Below are positions 52,329 through 63,703 of a stretch of 64,000 nucleotides of DNA, one piece after another. Each line of letters starts with the position of its first letter. Position 1 is the first letter of the stretch. The DNA lies in the NCBI GenBank assembly GCA_022885665.1, contig JAGQDJ010000224.1, positions 1-64,000 of the forward strand. The letters run 5' to 3'. Source of the stretch: Triops longicaudatus (taxonomy: Eukaryota > Arthropoda > Branchiopoda > Notostraca > Triopsidae). The notes under the pieces were generated by a model. It ran no database searches and was not told the DNA's origin. It saw nothing but the letters and a program-made list of their open reading frames with translations. Made by a program: the position numbers and the translations under genes.

Positions 52329-55300
52329 TTAATTAACCGGTTCTAGGTAGTTTGCAGGAACCATGCCAAATTTGCCGGAACGCTGCACAGTGCCCGTCAT
52401 CCAGCCTTCATCAATCGGTGTACAATTGATGATTAGGTCACCATCGAGGAAAGAGGCTTCATCTTGGTCCTGAGCTTCGTAGTCATACATGGCGCGGAAA
52501 GTCAGCTGCAATAAATAGTGAAATACAGTTTTAAATTGCATGAATTGAACAAATCGAAAACTTTCTGAGATCTCAATAAAAACAAAACGATAATTACCCC
52601 TTGTCTTTGGGGAGGAGGCTTATACGCCTGCGCAGGGTACGCTGTTTGGCTTGTAGTTTGTTGCTGGTTATAATAACCAGAAGCTGAGTGTCGTGCTTGT
52701 TGCTGCTGCTGTTGGTAAGCTTGTTGCTGCTGTGGCTGGTAAGCTTGTTGCTGTTGTTGCTGGTAAGCTTGTTGCTGCTGTTGTTGGTAAGCTTGCTGCT
52801 GGTGGTGATACATTTGCTGCTGCTGCTGTTGTTGGTGGTGGTACACAGCTTGGGAAGTGGGTTGAGATTGCTGGTAACTTGTCTGTTGTTGCTGTTGCGG
52901 TGGACGAGAATCACTGCTACGGTAGGCTTGTGACAAAGACCCATAGTTATCGTTCACTGGGTCATAGTCAGCGATCGAACCAACGCGGCGTCCAGGTTGG
53001 TTCACTGAAACGATGAAACACAAAAGTATTAATACCTTTCTGGTGTAAAGCGCTGATTAACGGGCGTTCTAAAGAGATATTAAAACTCGTTAAGACAATG
53101 CAACGGGACATTAAGACATCTCCAGGTAAAGTAAACCAGGCCGGCATAACACATGCACGTATCAAATGGCATTGGGGGAGTATGCAGAATGGAAAACCTG
53201 TGGCACTGAGAGGAACTTTAACAGCTCGATTGCTTCCCGCTTCCCAACCATACTCCACGACCTCTTCGTCGTCTGACAGAGCAGAACAGAGAAGTTGGCC
53301 AAATCGTTGCACAACAATCGTCAAAAAAGAAGGTAGCCAGGTTTTGAGTATCAAAAGACATGTTCCAAGGAAAGAAAGTCTCAACAAATTGTAAAATTAC
53401 CTGTCGTATTGGGTTGAGAGCTGTACACCACCGTGCTCGCATTGGTCCGGGCCGAATAAGGTGAATCTTGGGATGACGTGGAGAATTTGTGAGACTCAAC
53501 ATTAGTGAGCGGCTGCATCAAAGTTGGGGTCGGAACTGGAGAATGGGCAGGTTCGGGTGACGGGTCTGAATAAGACAATTTATTAGAACAGAATGGCACA
53601 ATGCGGGGATCCCTAACATGCTCCGAAAAGATGCGACATAGAAAACATGGAACAGAAATTCAACCACGACAGCTCAATGGAATAAAGATGGCATTCCCGG
53701 CAGACGCCAGGGCTTTCGTAAGCCAACTAAAATTGTCCGATGTTGGAACGTAAACTTTGAACCGAAATCTAAAACTGGACCGCGTGCTATGGTAGGTGAA
53801 CAAAAATCTGGAGGGCACGGCAAGCAAAAAAACGTAGCAACTTCGAAGAAAAAAGACGTTTCAGGCACAAGAAACTGCGATCGGGACAAGAACAAAAAAA
53901 GGAGAAAAGGCTACAAACGCTAAAAAGTCAAGAAGAAAGCTTATGTGGACAATGTAAAGTCTTGGTACCGTTAACAATTTATATTCCCCGCGGAATGTTT
54001 TTTACAGATCTCCCACTCACCAACACCAGAGCAAATGTTGCCTCGTAGCTAAACTATCAACTAACAGTACATTGAGTTCAGCATTTTGGGAACAGGACAC
54101 AAACTCGTAGACATCACTCCAACAATGTGGACACAGGGATTCATCAGTACACTCTTCATGAATAGACTCCTCTATAGATAATTGGCAAGTTACGACCTCT
54201 TTCTCTGACTCGGAACAGCTCCGATAACGAGAAGCTGTTTTAGGTGTTAACGAAGGTATCTTGTTCGCGACGCTAAGGACGCACGGAGCTGACCAACTAC
54301 GCTGTACAGTGCGGCTTACAGGTTCAGGCTCGCATTTGTGTCTGGACTCAGTCATAGTGAGATTCACATGATTCATAAAATGGAGGGCACTTGACCCATA
54401 ATTTATCAGATCAAATCCAAGAGCTGTTTCAAAACGAAGGCCAGATCTCATCCCGTTGCTCACATGGTCGTTGGCAAACCAGGATGTTTTGCGGTGCCTG
54501 GGAACTTGGAAACGCTCAAGCTTCGGGTTTAAGATGCCATTAGCACCCCTTTTAGTTACTTTTTGTCTCAACTTGCCCACCGAACGTTCGTTTTCCTTGC
54601 CAAGAGGGGAATCGAAACCGAATCTACGGTTGAGCAATTTGGAGACTGCGTTTCGAGCCGACACTTTGTTTTCAGATGTAAGCCTGTTGAATGGCTTGCT
54701 TACATTACCGATAAAGTCTCGTTCCCACTTCTTGCTCGCCGCGGTGTTTAATTTAAAATTTAGCCTGCTAGGACATAACTTGCCAATTTGCTTCTTGTCG
54801 TTGTTGCTGTCAAGTTGCTGCCCAGTAGTCTCACTACTCTTTGTCGCTTGTTTTAACAGTAAACTAGGGTTCTCTTCCTTCATGTCAAGAGCCTTAACAT
54901 CTGGCTTGTCCTGTTGTTTGATCAAGGCTGGACAAGTTCGAGCTTTGCGTGGAGGATGGTTTGCGGCGTGGCGATAGCGATAGCGTAATATTAAACTTTC
55001 AATACCTTGGCTATGTCCATTCTCGTTGTCTCCTGACAACCCTCGCTTCTGTTCCATAGCAGCTTTCTTTTCCAACTCGCCGTGATACGCCACATTGCTA
55101 TAATACGAAAAAAAAGTTACACACTGGAACTTTTCAAAGTTGTACATCTCTAGTAATTACTAGCATAGAATATTATATCTAATCCAAAAAGGTGCCATAA
55201 CCAAGATTTTGTTTTGGGGGTTGAGGGGGGGTGCATTTGGTGTTTCCCTATCTTCCCCATTATAAAGTAAACATTTCGGGGAAGGGGGATTAACACTCCA

Positions 55301-57734
55301 CTTACCCCTTAAATCCGGCCTTGACTTTGATTCACATTTCTACTAATACCCTTCAACATCGACCACAAAAAAGAAGGGGATTAGTTTAGTCACTGTAGTA
55401 AGCTGTTTCAATTCAGTCAATAGTATATTTGGGACGAGTTATAGGTGTTCTATACAACTTTAACTGCAATCCACTCATGCAAGTCGCCTCTTAATGTAAG
55501 AGACTAAGCTTTGAAGGTAGAAAAGATTACGGTAATGCAAATTAAACGAATGAAATTGCACGCATGACAAAATTCGTTCAGTGTACGCACATCTTCAGTT
55601 ACTTTATGAATGGACTTTTGAAATAGCGCTTAGGAGGTATACGCTCCATTTTTAAAAAAAAATTCTGAAGCTTCAAGGAACTAAAATAAAAATTAGTTTG
55701 TCAAACATACATAAGTATTATTGCAATATTTATATACATACATATTTATATTATATTAATGCCCTGCTGTATTTGTGTCGTAGCGCTCAAATCCCCATTA
55801 GGTCCACTTTTCAAACGCGGATTCCATTTCTTGAGAATTTAGTGCGCATCACAATCCACTCAAAACGACAAAACTCTATGACTGTTAATGTTATTTCGTC
55901 AGTAAAGCTTAAACGTCTAAAAGATTCTAAAATAGGAAGACGCTGAAGTTTGGGAAACTTATGCAGAAGGAATACAGCAACAAGCCCTAGTTTATGCTAT
56001 TACATATCATAGTGTAATAGCATAAACTAGGAACGCCGAACGGAACGCCGATTCTTAAGCGCTAAAGTTTCTTTAAACCACGAGGTCTGGACTTTTTTTT
56101 TTATCTTATCCCCTAAATTTACCTTATAATTTTTGAAGTAGCCTTAATTCGTAAGGTTTCGGGGTCGTCGGCTACTTGCGTAAACTTGCCTTTGCTCTTT
56201 TCGAATTCAGCGTGATATTGTACCTTCAACATAATGTTTACATTAGAACTATTTCACAGAACTTTTGTGGGTCAACTATGTTTTATACCTGAGACTGTAG
56301 TTTCGTATTTTCTGCCAAACGACGCATCTCTGGCGTCTCGGTCACGGTAGTGGCCTTTGCCTTCGGGATATGACTATCAATAACGGAGCATTCATTATTA
56401 TAATTTATGCATGTTTCCCAAAACCAATACTTACGCTTCACAATATGGTAATTTATTAAATCCTTTGTAGGTTTTCATATTGAGGGCCATCCCACATTCC
56501 TGGCATTTGAAACATGTTTTGTGCCAGACCTATGAAAAAGAATATGGTTTATATACAAAAAGGTTTTTCTAGTACGCGCCATAATATGGGCAAAACGTGA
56601 ATAATGAACAGTGGACACAGATAAATCGTCAAGTATGGGCTTGGCTGATGTCTATTCCTCCACTCTGATGAGTTACTTCCTGTAAATTTAGCACGGGCAA
56701 AAAAAGAACCATTACTGGATGACACATCATTCCCGTAAGTCTTTCTCTTTCCATTTGAAAGGACATGGGCAAAGAAGAGTGAGACGAATAAAAACGGCAC
56801 ACACGTGAACAGTAGAAGAAACAAAAAATTCAGACTTGGAAGGTACAAGTCTTAAGCAGTCTCGCCTAAATATAGGCGAAACACGCTTCCCTACCTTAAA
56901 AGCAATCACTTTCTTGCTGTACTCGCCCAGTAACCAATGCATGTAACGGGGGTGACTAGTCTAAAAGCGGCTCGGTAAACCACGATGTGGCGGGCGCCCC
57001 AAGTTTTGTAGGTGACAACTGATAAAACTAAGAATATACCTATGACCCATGCTACTCTTTTTCCTGATATGCCGGCTACGCGGTACAAAAAACTTTACAT
57101 ATAAGCTCCCAAACTTCTAACGTTTGTCCTTCCTTTTCTAAGGAAAAACGATCAGATTACAGCTACTTAACGTTATCGCCCCAGTCTGATCGAGCAGACC
57201 ATTTAAATTTAGCAAACGATCTGAAAAGGGACTTGGCGATGAGCCGTTCTTATCGCGGATAAAAGTTGAGTGGAGAAAGTCTCGAAGGCAAGTCCACGCA
57301 TTGAATTTTAAAAGTGTTATAAGGGACGGGTTACTTTGGAATTAGGAAGTAAAAGAGAGTAGAACATTAGCCTGGATCGTTATTTGCATATTGAGGTCAG
57401 ATGCCAACGATGCCATACGTAGACAAGCATACGAAGTAACTATACCCGTTAAAACAGACAAAATAGCAAAATGTCATTCGCGTGTGCTATCTACATAAAG
57501 ATAATGTGCAAAATATAGCAACCGTTTTTAAATTATATGTAGGTCAAGTGAAACGAAACATGAGAATAAGAATGTATCTTCTATGCCCTTACAAGGAGCA
57601 TACACAGTTGACCTGACAAGTTTTAGTATGGCCAGGAGTAGCACAGGACCAACCCACAAACTTACCTTATCCAAGCATTTTAACTCTTCAATGGGGTAGA
57701 CGGGTTTTTCACACCTGGCACACTTTTTATTCAT
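52329..57734 (-). CDS. Lasp: Lasp, LIM and SH3 domain actin-binding protein
   Basis: Lasp binds F-actin through nebulin repeats and links it to partners through its LIM and SH3 domains, in muscle, cell cortex and germline. Exons, downward: 57,734-57,666, 56,529-56,435, 56,373-56,289, 56,223-56,123, 55,097-55,006, 53,565-53,401, 53,004-52,598 and 52,505-52,329, in phase, for 396 residues. The LIM domain is complete: C5-C8-H26-C29-C32-C35-C53-H56 with the expected spacing. Two nebulin repeats follow ([28 protein letters not shown]). Next is a Ser/Pro/Thr segment, then a polyglutamine linker with repeated AYQQQQQQ units, preceded by the conserved-looking [15 protein letters not shown]. The SH3 domain is residues 339-396 ([40 protein letters not shown]). 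Intron 1 exceeds 1 kb. Exon 5 can be extended into an alternative end (listed separately). Confidence 0.95.
52684..52930 (-). repeat. CAG/CAA-rich repeat encoding the Lasp polyglutamine linker
   Basis: The coding strand has mixed CAG/CAA runs in units of about 24 nt that each encode Ala-Tyr-Gln6 with small variation ([16 protein letters not shown]). Codon mixing argues for selection on the protein or for slippage stabilised by interruptions. Length variation between individuals is expected. All other frames through it are leucine, valine or serine-rich artefacts. Confidence 0.85.
54017..55097 (-). CDS. Lasp: Alternative long exon 5 of Lasp: predicted SH3-less isoform end
   Basis: If the donor after 55,006 (CAAG/GTATTG, weak) is not used, the frame continues from the second nebulin repeat for 329 codons to a stop at 54,019-54,017. 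The resulting isoform would have 476 residues: LIM, nebulin repeats and a novel tail without polyQ or SH3. The tail is rich in Lys, Arg, Ser and Asn. It contains short helical-looking stretches ([14 protein letters not shown]), acidic [15 protein letters not shown] and a CPHCW motif near the end. Chance opening of 330 codons is unlikely (about 1 in 10 million for uniform bases). A strong donor-like TTG/GTGAGT overlaps the stop; splicing from it to exon 6 would create TGA at once. I know no relative of the tail. Retention as a coding exon is inference from the open frame. Confidence 0.6.
55189..55323. mobile_element. Decayed MITE in a Lasp intron, mixed ends
   Basis: The left end (AAGGTGCCATAACCAAGATT) resembles the inverted form of the 6,844-7,044 family terminus (CAGGGCCGTACCCAGGATTT). 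The right end (TTAAATCCGGCCTTG) resembles the 40,750-40,903 family terminus (CTTAATCCGGCCCTG). The interior is G-rich on the left. Both ends are degraded, so the family assignment is uncertain. The mix may reflect a chimeric element or an older common ancestor. Confidence 0.5.
55986..56031. repeat. Perfect 19-bp inverted repeat in a Lasp intron
   Basis: Arms CCTAGTTTATGCTATTACA (55,986-56,004) and TGTAATAGCATAAACTAGG (56,013-56,031) are exact complements around TATCATAG. An 11-nt direct repeat (GGAACGCCGAA) follows at about 56,030-56,052. The hairpin would form in the Lasp pre-mRNA about 90 nt downstream of exon 4 and could influence splicing there; that role is inference. Confidence 0.9.
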
Positions 57735-59495
57735 TTTAATAGCTCACACTAATCCTTTTAGCAAATCGATGGCTACTTAAGGTGCAAATCCCAAATACAA
57801 ATGCTAAGTTCGGACAGCGGACAGAACTAAAGCACAGTCCAACTAACCACCCACCAGCCTTACAACCGACTGACGTTCCGACAACAAACGCCCTCTAAGG
57901 GGAAATATTTTTAACTGCATGGAAGCGCTACAATTCAAACGCTTCGACCCCTCCGATGTTCGATCACTCCGACAGACCCCGGGGAATACCTTTCTGTATT
58001 TTTTATTTAAACTCTGAAACGTTAGTGCTGCAAGTAATACTTACGTTCTAATGTAAGTTGGCTTAGATTTTTCATTGTTCACTCCATACACACCATTAGT
58101 TGGGAAATTTCACTATCAGCTCCAAAGATTACGAAATCTTTTGCCGTCCTCTGTATTGCGCAAAGTTTTATTAGGTCTATAATTAACCAGTATTTGACAT
58201 GTTTGTTATACTGTGGAAAACATTTTAAACGGCCTCACTTTTGTTCGTAACCCTTTCTTGTGCGTCTATTTTCCCGTTACCATCTCAAGGAGAGAAATAC
58301 TATATGCAGTTTTCTAAGATAGTGTGTTTACTCTTTATACAGTATACAAGTACACTAAAAACAAGTATACTAAAAATAGAGTTCATTGTAGTTTTAATAT
58401 TTTCTACTGTTGTGCTGCAACTTGCATTACCGTTGGTTTTACTTTTCTTTTAAAAAATATTTTGCTCGCTTCCTGTCGGTTAATCAATCCTGGTCCCGTT
58501 GAGTCAAAGTAGGAGGTTTCCTTTTGTATCGTGCTTGAAATTACTTTCGTAGCCGTGGTAAACGTAGAAACGGAAATATCTAGGAATTTCTTCTGTGGCG
58601 ATGTCGAAATGACTGTTCGGCGGAGCCTCCAAGTCCTCAGAACAAATTTGCAATTGTACAGATGTTCCTTTCTAGTAGAGGGGAGAGGGTACTAGATGTA
58701 ATATAATTTTTTTTGAAGGAGGAGAGGTGTTTCTGAATCTAGTCATTTGTGTTTGCTGTGAAAGCCGTTATAGTTTCTAAGCCTTCGCTTTCTATGAAAA
58801 CAAAGCGGTTAGAGCACAGTTTTTAAAATGTCATACTTTTTACAATTCGATTTAGACCACGAAGGTTAAAAGTTCTGATGGTCGCAGCGCTTAGAATGAC
58901 ATTACAATGTGCGACTTTGCTGAAGCCTGGATTTTCAGGGGACATACGCAGCAGGAATAAACGCAAGTTAGTTTGTAGATTGAAATGTGTTACGAATCAA
59001 ATAAGTAAAATTATGGGTCTTGCCATGTAATCATTTTCTGTAAATTTTTCCGATTTTTAAATGATTTTAAAATTGCAGGTAGTTATTTACAAAGGGTGGT
59101 TGATCGCCAAAATGTTACAAGGTTAAAAAATAAAACTCAAAAGCTTTTTATCGTGAGCTTCACAGGGAGGACAACGCTGTTATTCGAAATTTCGCATTAT
59201 CTTTTTTTAACGGTTGAAATTACTCATTTTAACAGTTAGAGGGCTTTCGAAAAGGAGGAAATGTACAGGAAGAGGAATGAAGCGTTAATAAGGCTTCGTT
59301 CTTGGAAATAAAAGTGTTAATGATTACATATAAATTACACAATCCCTTGGATAATACCAGGACTTACCAGCAAGTCTCGGGAGCTATTTTCGAGTATATC
59401 ATACTCTGAGGCAATTTAGCGAGACGCTTGGCATTTGCACTAGCTAATTAAAATATTTTTCTTTGGTCTTTCTTGTATCAAATATAATTTTAATA

Positions 59496-59553
59496 TAACA
59501 TGATATGATACCGAATGCTAATGATAACATGATATGATAATGAATACGAATGA
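59496..59553. repeat. Two tandem copies of a 29-bp unit
   Basis: TAACATGATATGAT begins two adjacent 29-nt units (59,496-59,524 and 59,525-59,553) that differ at a few positions. Nothing suggests a function. Confidence 0.7.
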
Positions 59554-59578
59554 TAACACCTGGGTTAAATTCATTTGC

Positions 59579-59602
59579 AAAAAAAAAAAAAAAAAAAAAA
59601 AA
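59579..59602. repeat. Poly(A) tract of 24 nt
   Basis: An uninterrupted A-run follows TTCATTTGC, 25 nt after the 29-bp tandem unit. It could be a retroposon tail, but no body is recognisable. Confidence 0.85.
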
Positions 59603-59819
59603 CTTTCTACAGCCACTTGACGGGATTGTTTAGTTTGAGAGATTGTGAATTCCGTCAAGAAACGCATGTATAACCCCAACGCAAAATGACGTCTCATCAA
59701 ACACAATTAAACGTATGGGCTAAGCTTATTAGTCTCTCATGTATTTATAGAAATATTTTCATTTTATACCATAAGTGAACTCAGTAATAATGAAAGTGTG
59801 GAGGGATTCTTCGTTCTCA

Positions 59820-60197
59820 TCAATAGCCCGATCCGGCGTTATCTACTTTAGCTACTTTTACAGTTTGTCCATCCACTTGATACGCATAGGCTGATTCCAC
59901 TCGGTAAGGAGAACGGTTAATGGAATCATATCTAAAACAGAGGTCATTAAGACCAGTGACAAGATAGTCCAAGTTGCTATACCTTAAAGCCGTTGTATAA
60001 TCTGTCTTGCCATAACGATAGACAGGATGCTGTGCAGGTGCTCCCAATGGAGGCAGTACAGGAGCTCCGTACACACTGTATGCGCTAACAGTGGTCAAAG
60101 TTGCAACAAGAGCAACGGAAAGAACCACCTAAATCACAAGATTATTATGATGCTGCTAATAACTAAACAATTACATTACCCAAGATCGGAGCGCCAT
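59820..60197 (-). CDS. Small secreted protein of unknown function, 108 residues
   Basis: Exon 1 (60,197-60,180) encodes MALRSW. Exon 2 (60,128-59,820) continues in phase 0 after a 51-nt intron. Together they give a signal peptide (MALRSWVVLSVALVATLTTV then SA) and a mature part rich in Tyr, Val and Ala: PVLPPLGAPAQHPVYRYGKT, TALRYSNLDYLVTGLNDL, ending VAKVDNAGSGY. There is only one Cys, so disulfide-rich peptide families are excluded. Tyr/Pro/Val-rich small secreted proteins of this kind are often cuticle- or tube-associated in arthropods, but no chitin-binding consensus is visible. I do not recognise the family. The short first exon interrupted within the signal peptide is typical of arthropod cuticle and other secreted protein genes. 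A TATA/initiator promoter lies upstream (listed). Confidence 0.75.
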
Positions 60198-60269
60198 AGT
60201 GTCTCAAATTCACTTAAGTAGCACAGAGGCTTATTGCGTTACACCTTGGACGGATGAGTACGGAATGGT

Positions 60270-60300
60270 GAAACTGAAAATGAATACCGGTGCTTATATA
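60270..60300 (-). promoter_or_regulatory. TATA box and TCAGTT initiator of the small secreted-protein gene
   Basis: On the minus strand TATATAAG (60,300-60,293) is followed by the arthropod initiator TCAGTT (60,277-60,272). A start at the A (60,275) gives about 25 nt from the TATA box and a 5' UTR of about 78 nt to the ATG at 60,197. A focused TATA promoter fits a stage- or tissue-restricted, highly expressed secreted protein (inference). Confidence 0.65.
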
Positions 60301-62157
60301 GTCGAACATACAAGGTAACGCATTATATGACGCGTAACAGCCTAGTCAAGTGTAAATCAATTACGCATGTAACGTACCAAATCCTTGTACGCCCCACTTA
60401 TTAAAAACATCCCACCGCAATAAAAAAGCAATAACGTCCCTTCCCTTGAAAAAGGTTCCCTAAATTAAAAGAAAGACGGTTTACTTATTACCCCATATTT
60501 AAAAAAAAGAATTACCAAACATGTCCAAAGAAGGTACTAATATTATTTGACAAGCATCGTCACGCCAGAGTCAATTGTACTTTCGCCTCTTCGATCTCTT
60601 GTGCAACACCTAAAAACAAGAAAACAAAAAACTTCTATTCTTTTAATTACAAAGGTCTTATTTTGACACGATACAGAGACATGGGCCGGGGGGAGTGAAA
60701 CTACACAGTAACGCTCCATAAATGAAATAAACAGGAGCCAAGGACATCCCTTTCGTCACAAAGTTGTGTGCTCGAAATAGATCCCTAGAAACGGACACGG
60801 TTTAATGAACGGAATATGTATACCTATAAATTTTGAAGATCACCGTGGCTCTTAAGCGGAGAGATTAAAAACCACAAACGAGATTAGAAATACTACCTAG
60901 GACGTGAAAGTGTAGTGAATCCAAAAAGATGTAACCAAGAGAAGTTAATCAAGATTAGTTTCATCACAGAGGAGAAGGTCTGTGCGAACTGGCAATTTAT
61001 TCTACTTATGTCACTATTATGTCACAAAGGCATCAAACGTTGTGAGGTCAACATGGGTGATATTTTCCGCTTAGGTATAAATTTTACTCGTGATTTTCTT
61101 GTATCCATGGTGCACAAAAGAAACGAATTACCTTCAGGTGGGCAAAAACCAATAAAAGATGTCAAATAATCTGGCAAGAAACGTACGACCAATTTTCCAA
61201 GACACGGAACTTCTACAGCGCATTCAATAGCAGGAAGCGAACCGGCAGAATTTACAAAAGGAATTCCAAGCAATTTACAGACTAGAAGAAATGCAAGCAA
61301 TTTTGAGTACGCTTGAATCGCGTCCCAACTTGGAGACAGAAATAGCCGAAATTTACCCAAGAAAAGAAAGGCAAGCTTTCATCGCACCAGAAACGTTTGA
61401 GGACAGTATCCAAATGACTTATATCTTTCTTCTCTCTGGTTCTGCTTGAAATTAATAAAGGAACGAATCTCGTCTACCCAAATAGAATGATCTGTCAGGT
61501 TGACCAAATGTGATCCCTTCGGCAACGAGGGCATCTAGAGAGCGTGTTAAACAGCACATTCTCTTTGATAAAGAAGCGCAAGCGCGACATAAGTCTTACT
61601 TCTCATAAAGTCCAATGTTGACGGAAATTGGACTCACCAAGGGACAGGAGAGGAATATGGAATACCATATTAACTATCCAAAGAGGGGAGGTAATTACAA
61701 CACATCATTTATGTAATTACGTTCTATTCCCTTTTGTATTAAGCAGTTGAGGCTATTTGACAGCCTCATTTAGACATGTTCTATCTGCTCTTGTTATTAG
61801 TATAAATTTGGCCACCTGACTCAATACTCCTCTTGCAGTTGAGCCTTCATTTTACTCGGTCAGTCAGCCTTCTCTGCGCACAAAATTCACACTACATAGT
61901 GAACAAGGTAATTAAATTCTATAAACAGCCTAAAATTAGAACTCAAAAAATATTCCCGAGCATAATTTGATAACGAAATTTTAATTTGTCTCTTTTTATA
62001 CAGAAAATGTACTGATTTTTTATGTGCATATAACGAAGCATCATCATGGACTAAAATAAGCCCCCTATTGTTAAATGTGACATGGGCCCTGCCGGGTTAA
62101 TGAGCCGCGTGTTGGTGTCTTGTCTGCAATATATGCTTGTTGTGTTTAACATCCATA
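60301..62157. other. Intergenic DNA with one ambiguous coding-like patch
   Basis: Around 61,022-61,450 both strands carry long frames with protein-like composition (see findings), but no gene model can be closed on either strand. The remainder shows nothing recognisable. Confidence 0.45.
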
Positions 62158-63703
62158 CTACTGCACTTCGTCGTTGAAATGGACATTGAGACTTGAGTCC
62201 TTTTCCTCGCTCGGATCCCGGCCACTGTTGCCTGTCCCTTTCGATCTTGCAGCTTGTACGTTCCTGCCTCTGTTATATTCCGAAGTGGGGTGTCTCATTA
62301 AGCGGAAACTACTCGCATTGCCCATTCTGTGATCTCGCCGCTCGGAAAGTGCACACAAATGATTGATTCTGTTCGATTCTTTCTCGGCTCTTAACATGCC
62401 GGGGGGTGGAAAGCTCGTAGTCAACCGAGCGCAAACTGTGGATGAGCGACGGAATTCGGGCCATGCCGACGAACTTATGATACTCCCCTCTTGGACCGAC
62501 TCGGGCGATTTCGTCCGTACGGACATAGTTCGTTCCATAGTGAGTCGACAAAAGTGTTTCAAGAAAAGCCGCTTAAACTTTTCGCCAAAAATACAGTAGA
62601 TCACAAAATTTACAGACGAGTTAACCGTAACCAAGAGGTTCGAGGATCGCACCTGTTGACCAATAATAATAAGAAAAAACATTGATTAAATTTTTGTCTG
62701 GAAAAAGTCAAGTTTATCGATTTACCATTTCGTCCACAAACACGCCCGCAGCCTCCAATATGTTGTTGACTAATGCCAGGATATTGCAGATGAAGAACAC
62801 GACTACCACGCATAGTAGCATCGTGGCAAGACCGATTTCTCGCTTCTGGGAATTCGTCAGCCGTGTCCTTTCTTGGTTGGCTCTTCTGACCTAAAGCATT
62901 TCTTCAGATCAATTTCGAAAGAGTATGCCAGTATAATTTACCTGTTTGTAAATAGCACTGTTGAGGATGGCTAAAGCACCAAAGGGTAGAATGTACATGA
63001 CAATAAAGTACATCCACGTGATGTAGACGCTGACGTAAATTGGGTTGCTACGCAATTCGGATGGGCTAACCTCGTAAACGGTAACGTTGAGTACAGGGTT
63101 GTATTTTGTAACGCGCTCAACTTCCCAAAATCGAGGCAAATTGTATGCAATGGAGAAAAGTCCAATCGCAAAAACGGCTAGTCGAGCTCTTCCGTAAGTG
63201 CACAACGAGCGTGCTCGCAATGGGTGGCACACGGCTACATAGCGCTCAACGGTCACCGTAAACGTAAAATATACGGAACCGGTCTGGGCAATCAAGCCGA
63301 TGGGATACGTGTATGGAGTGATGTTGGGAAAAACTGCCCAATAATAATAGTGACCCCAGCCTGTGTACTTGTACAAGGAAGGGAGTGCAAACATGAGGAT
63401 TGAAGTGAGCAACAAAATTACGTCGAAGCTAGCCAGTCCAATTAAAATGACGTTCAACGATGAGCGCATTTGGGGCCGGGACAAAATAAATATCGATATA
63501 CCGTTGCCCACCAGGCCCATGACGCCTACTAGAAGCAGAAATATCCCGTTGCTCACAAATTCGAAAAAGATCAAAGGTTCATAGAGTTGAGAGTGAACGG
63601 AGTAAGGTGGCACGACAGCAGCGGAAGAATTAGGCCAAATCTGGCTACTATTGTCGCAGGTCTGAGAGAGGAAGATCTCGTTAGAGGCCATAGTCTGAGC
63701 CAT
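62158..63703 (-). CDS. FMRFamide-receptor-like neuropeptide GPCR
   Basis: This is a class A (rhodopsin-like) receptor. Exons downward: 63,703-62,942, 62,890-62,726 and 62,652-62,158, all phase 0, for 473 residues. The extracellular N-terminus has N-glycosylation sites (NSS). TM1 carries GxxGN (VGVMGLVGN), TM2 has LASFD, and TM3 ends in ERYVAVCHPLRA (ERY in place of DRY). TM4 is followed by a long second loop, and TM5 ends at the exon 1 boundary (LPFGALAILNSAIYKQ). Exon 2 holds the third loop and TM6 (MLLCVVVVFFICNILALVNN), which lacks the CWxP motif. Exon 3 holds TM7 (NSSVNFVIYCIFG, in place of NPxxY) and a long Ser/Arg-rich tail. The ERY..HPLRAR stretch, the CWxP-less TM6 and NSSVNFVIYC are typical of arthropod FMRFamide receptors. 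I chose the ATG before AQTMASNE; the frame is open further upstream only to a GTG. Confidence 0.88.

Larger units (their letters stand above)
57735..59819. other. Lasp 5' flank and intergenic DNA
   Basis: The part next to the Lasp start codon (57,735 to about 58,100) should contain its 5' UTR and promoter; I see no clear TATA box. The rest has no recognisable gene apart from the repeats listed below. Confidence 0.5.

Noticed and set aside
52688..53016. Leu/Val/Ala-rich plus-strand frames
   Set aside because: They are antisense translations of the Lasp CAG/CAA repeat.
53637..53922. Basic plus-strand frame in the Lasp intron (many Lys/Arg near the end)
   Set aside because: It lacks an early ATG, competes with a second overlapping plus frame and has no splice support; kept only as a note.
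54456..54977. 173-codon antisense frame
   Set aside because: It lies opposite the extended Lasp exon, and its Leu/Phe/Ser-rich composition is the complement of a Lys/Arg/Ser-rich coding strand.
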